In this document: positions 62,979 through 64,000 of the stretch, one piece after another
Numbering within the stretch: the first letter of the stretch is position 1
Layout of the letters: each line of letters begins with the position of its first letter
DNA from: Lumnitzera littorea
Taxonomy: Eukaryota; Streptophyta; Magnoliopsida; Myrtales; Combretaceae
Reading direction: 5' to 3'
Assembly: GCA_024138015.1 (NCBI GenBank)
Contig: JAMXBB010000011.1
Coordinates: 81,620,550 to 81,684,549 of the forward strand
DNA length: 64,000 nucleotides
Notes under the pieces: model-generated
Told to the model about the DNA's origin: nothing
Database searches by the model: none
The model's input: the letters and a program-made list of their open reading frames with translations, nothing else
Program-made: the position numbers and the translations under genes

Positions 62979-64000
62979 TGTAAGCCCCAAAGTTCAGCCA
63001 AGTAACCGTAGGATTGAACTTAGAACCCAAGGTTTAGGGCGATCGGTTAAAAGATCCGATCAAATCCAAATTATAAATTATTTAACAAGATACCAATAAA
63101 AATAACCCTGTAAACTTAAATTTAAGAAAATAAGTAGTAAAATAGGAGACTATAAAATTTTCAAATTTTAAGCATAATAACTGCTAATTACCAAAAAGGC
63201 AAAAAGTGTAATATAATAACTAATAAATTAGTAGAGATAGATTATATGTATACTAAAAATTTTATAATGACCAAAATAATATTTAGGAATGTTCACGTGT
63301 ACCCTACGTGTATTTACGTGTAGATAAAAATACGCGTAATTACTAAAATTGGCCGAAAACTAAGCAAATAATTAAAGAAAATTATAAAATAATTGTGGAA
63401 AAATCAGAAAAAAATCAGAAGGATGTGGAATGATGCAAGGATGGTCGTGGCAAGTCAGAATCTGAAAAAGAAAATTCAACCAATTAAATTAAGACAACAT
63501 AAAAGCCAAAAAACAAGGGATAAGGCAATTGTCTTGTCCCATTTAATGCACAATAAATTCCACAAAGCCCTATAAATAGCAGAAAAAATTACAGAGCACA
63601 TTTGGATAGATACAAATCAGAGAAAATTAGAGAGAGTTGAAAATTCGAGAGAAAATCCATAAAATAAAAAAAAATAAGAAAAACTGTGCAGTTGAGGGTT
63701 TTAAAAGGAACCCACACCAGACGAGGAGCTGGAAGTGGACGGCCACCACCACCATACGGTGGTGGCAGCGCTCAGGCCGGCCGACAAGGCCACGGCGGCC
63801 CGCGGTGGCCGGAGCCACCCAAATCGGTGAGTCCGATTTCTAGCCCGAATCTTGTAAAATTTTGTAAAAATAGTAAATATAATTATAAAATTATGAATTT
63901 TGTTATTCTGAGATATTTCTGTATCTAGTTTGTAGGAAAAATATTATTTTGATGAAATTATATCCCGTAATATATGGCCCCTAAGAAATCGTGCAAAACC
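62979..64000 (+). mobile_element. Solo-LTR-like sequence, copy 2 (partial)
   Basis: It begins TGTAAGCCCCAAAG directly after ATAAG and follows copy 1 (7709) base for base with about 10-15 percent differences by eye. Shared blocks include AAGTAACCGTAGGATT and AGGAATGTTCACGTGTACCC. It is cut by the window end, so it may be a solo LTR or the first LTR of a full element. The part at 63700-63820 is GC-rich, with ACCACCACC and CGGCCCGCGGTGG. Confidence 0.88.
63571..63579 (+). promoter_or_regulatory. TATA box of LTR copy 2
   Basis: TATAAATAG lies 592 bases from the LTR start, matching copy 1 (591 bases). Confidence 0.6.

Overview
The window is nuclear DNA from a eudicot plant. It is AT-rich, and almost every long coding-like stretch belongs to a decayed transposable element. 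The one well-supported host gene is a six-exon remorin gene with plant GT-AG introns. No bacterial operon, tRNA, rRNA or CRISPR array was seen. The species cannot be named from the sequence.

Layout. (1) 1-12.74 kb: a Ty3/gypsy Tat-like retrotransposon read on the minus strand, with gag, protease, reverse transcriptase (RT), RNase H and integrase from high to low coordinates, then a ~98-bp tandem array, then an antisense ORF on the plus strand. Its RT is split by a 2,920-bp solo-LTR-like insertion at 7709-10628, flanked by ATAAG. (2) 12.74-16.34 kb: an unidentified minus-strand reading frame cut by a 3.2-kb unclassified element and abutted by the first retroelement. (3) 16.3-22.7 kb: AT-rich DNA holding a MITE and a small terminal-inverted-repeat element that carries a broken copy of RPB10, a shared RNA polymerase subunit. 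(4) 22.667-34.036 kb: a second, complete but dead Tat-like element with both LTRs, the same order of domains, its own unrelated ~90-bp tandem array, and an antisense ORF. (5) 34-42.6 kb: AT-rich repeats and a 5'-truncated LINE with poly(A) and a target-site duplication. (6) 42.94-47.0 kb: the remorin gene on the minus strand, encoding 523 residues. (7) 47.1-54.9 kb: AT-rich upstream DNA, a Ty3 chromovirus RT/RNase H relic and a MITE. (8) 54.87 kb to the end: a Ty1/copia element on the minus strand whose 5' LTR is itself interrupted at 62979 by a second copy of the LTR found at 7709.

The remorin is the only gene here likely to make a working product: a plasma-membrane-associated scaffold protein. 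The elements record nested insertions followed by decay. Many stops and lost catalytic residues fit C-to-T or G-to-A changes, as expected for methylated plant DNA. The observations most worth checking are the RPB10 fragment inside inverted repeats, the unidentified reading frame split at 12.74-16.34 kb, the two LTR copies that both sit next to ATAAG, and the two Tat-like elements with antisense ORFs and unrelated tandem arrays in equivalent positions.
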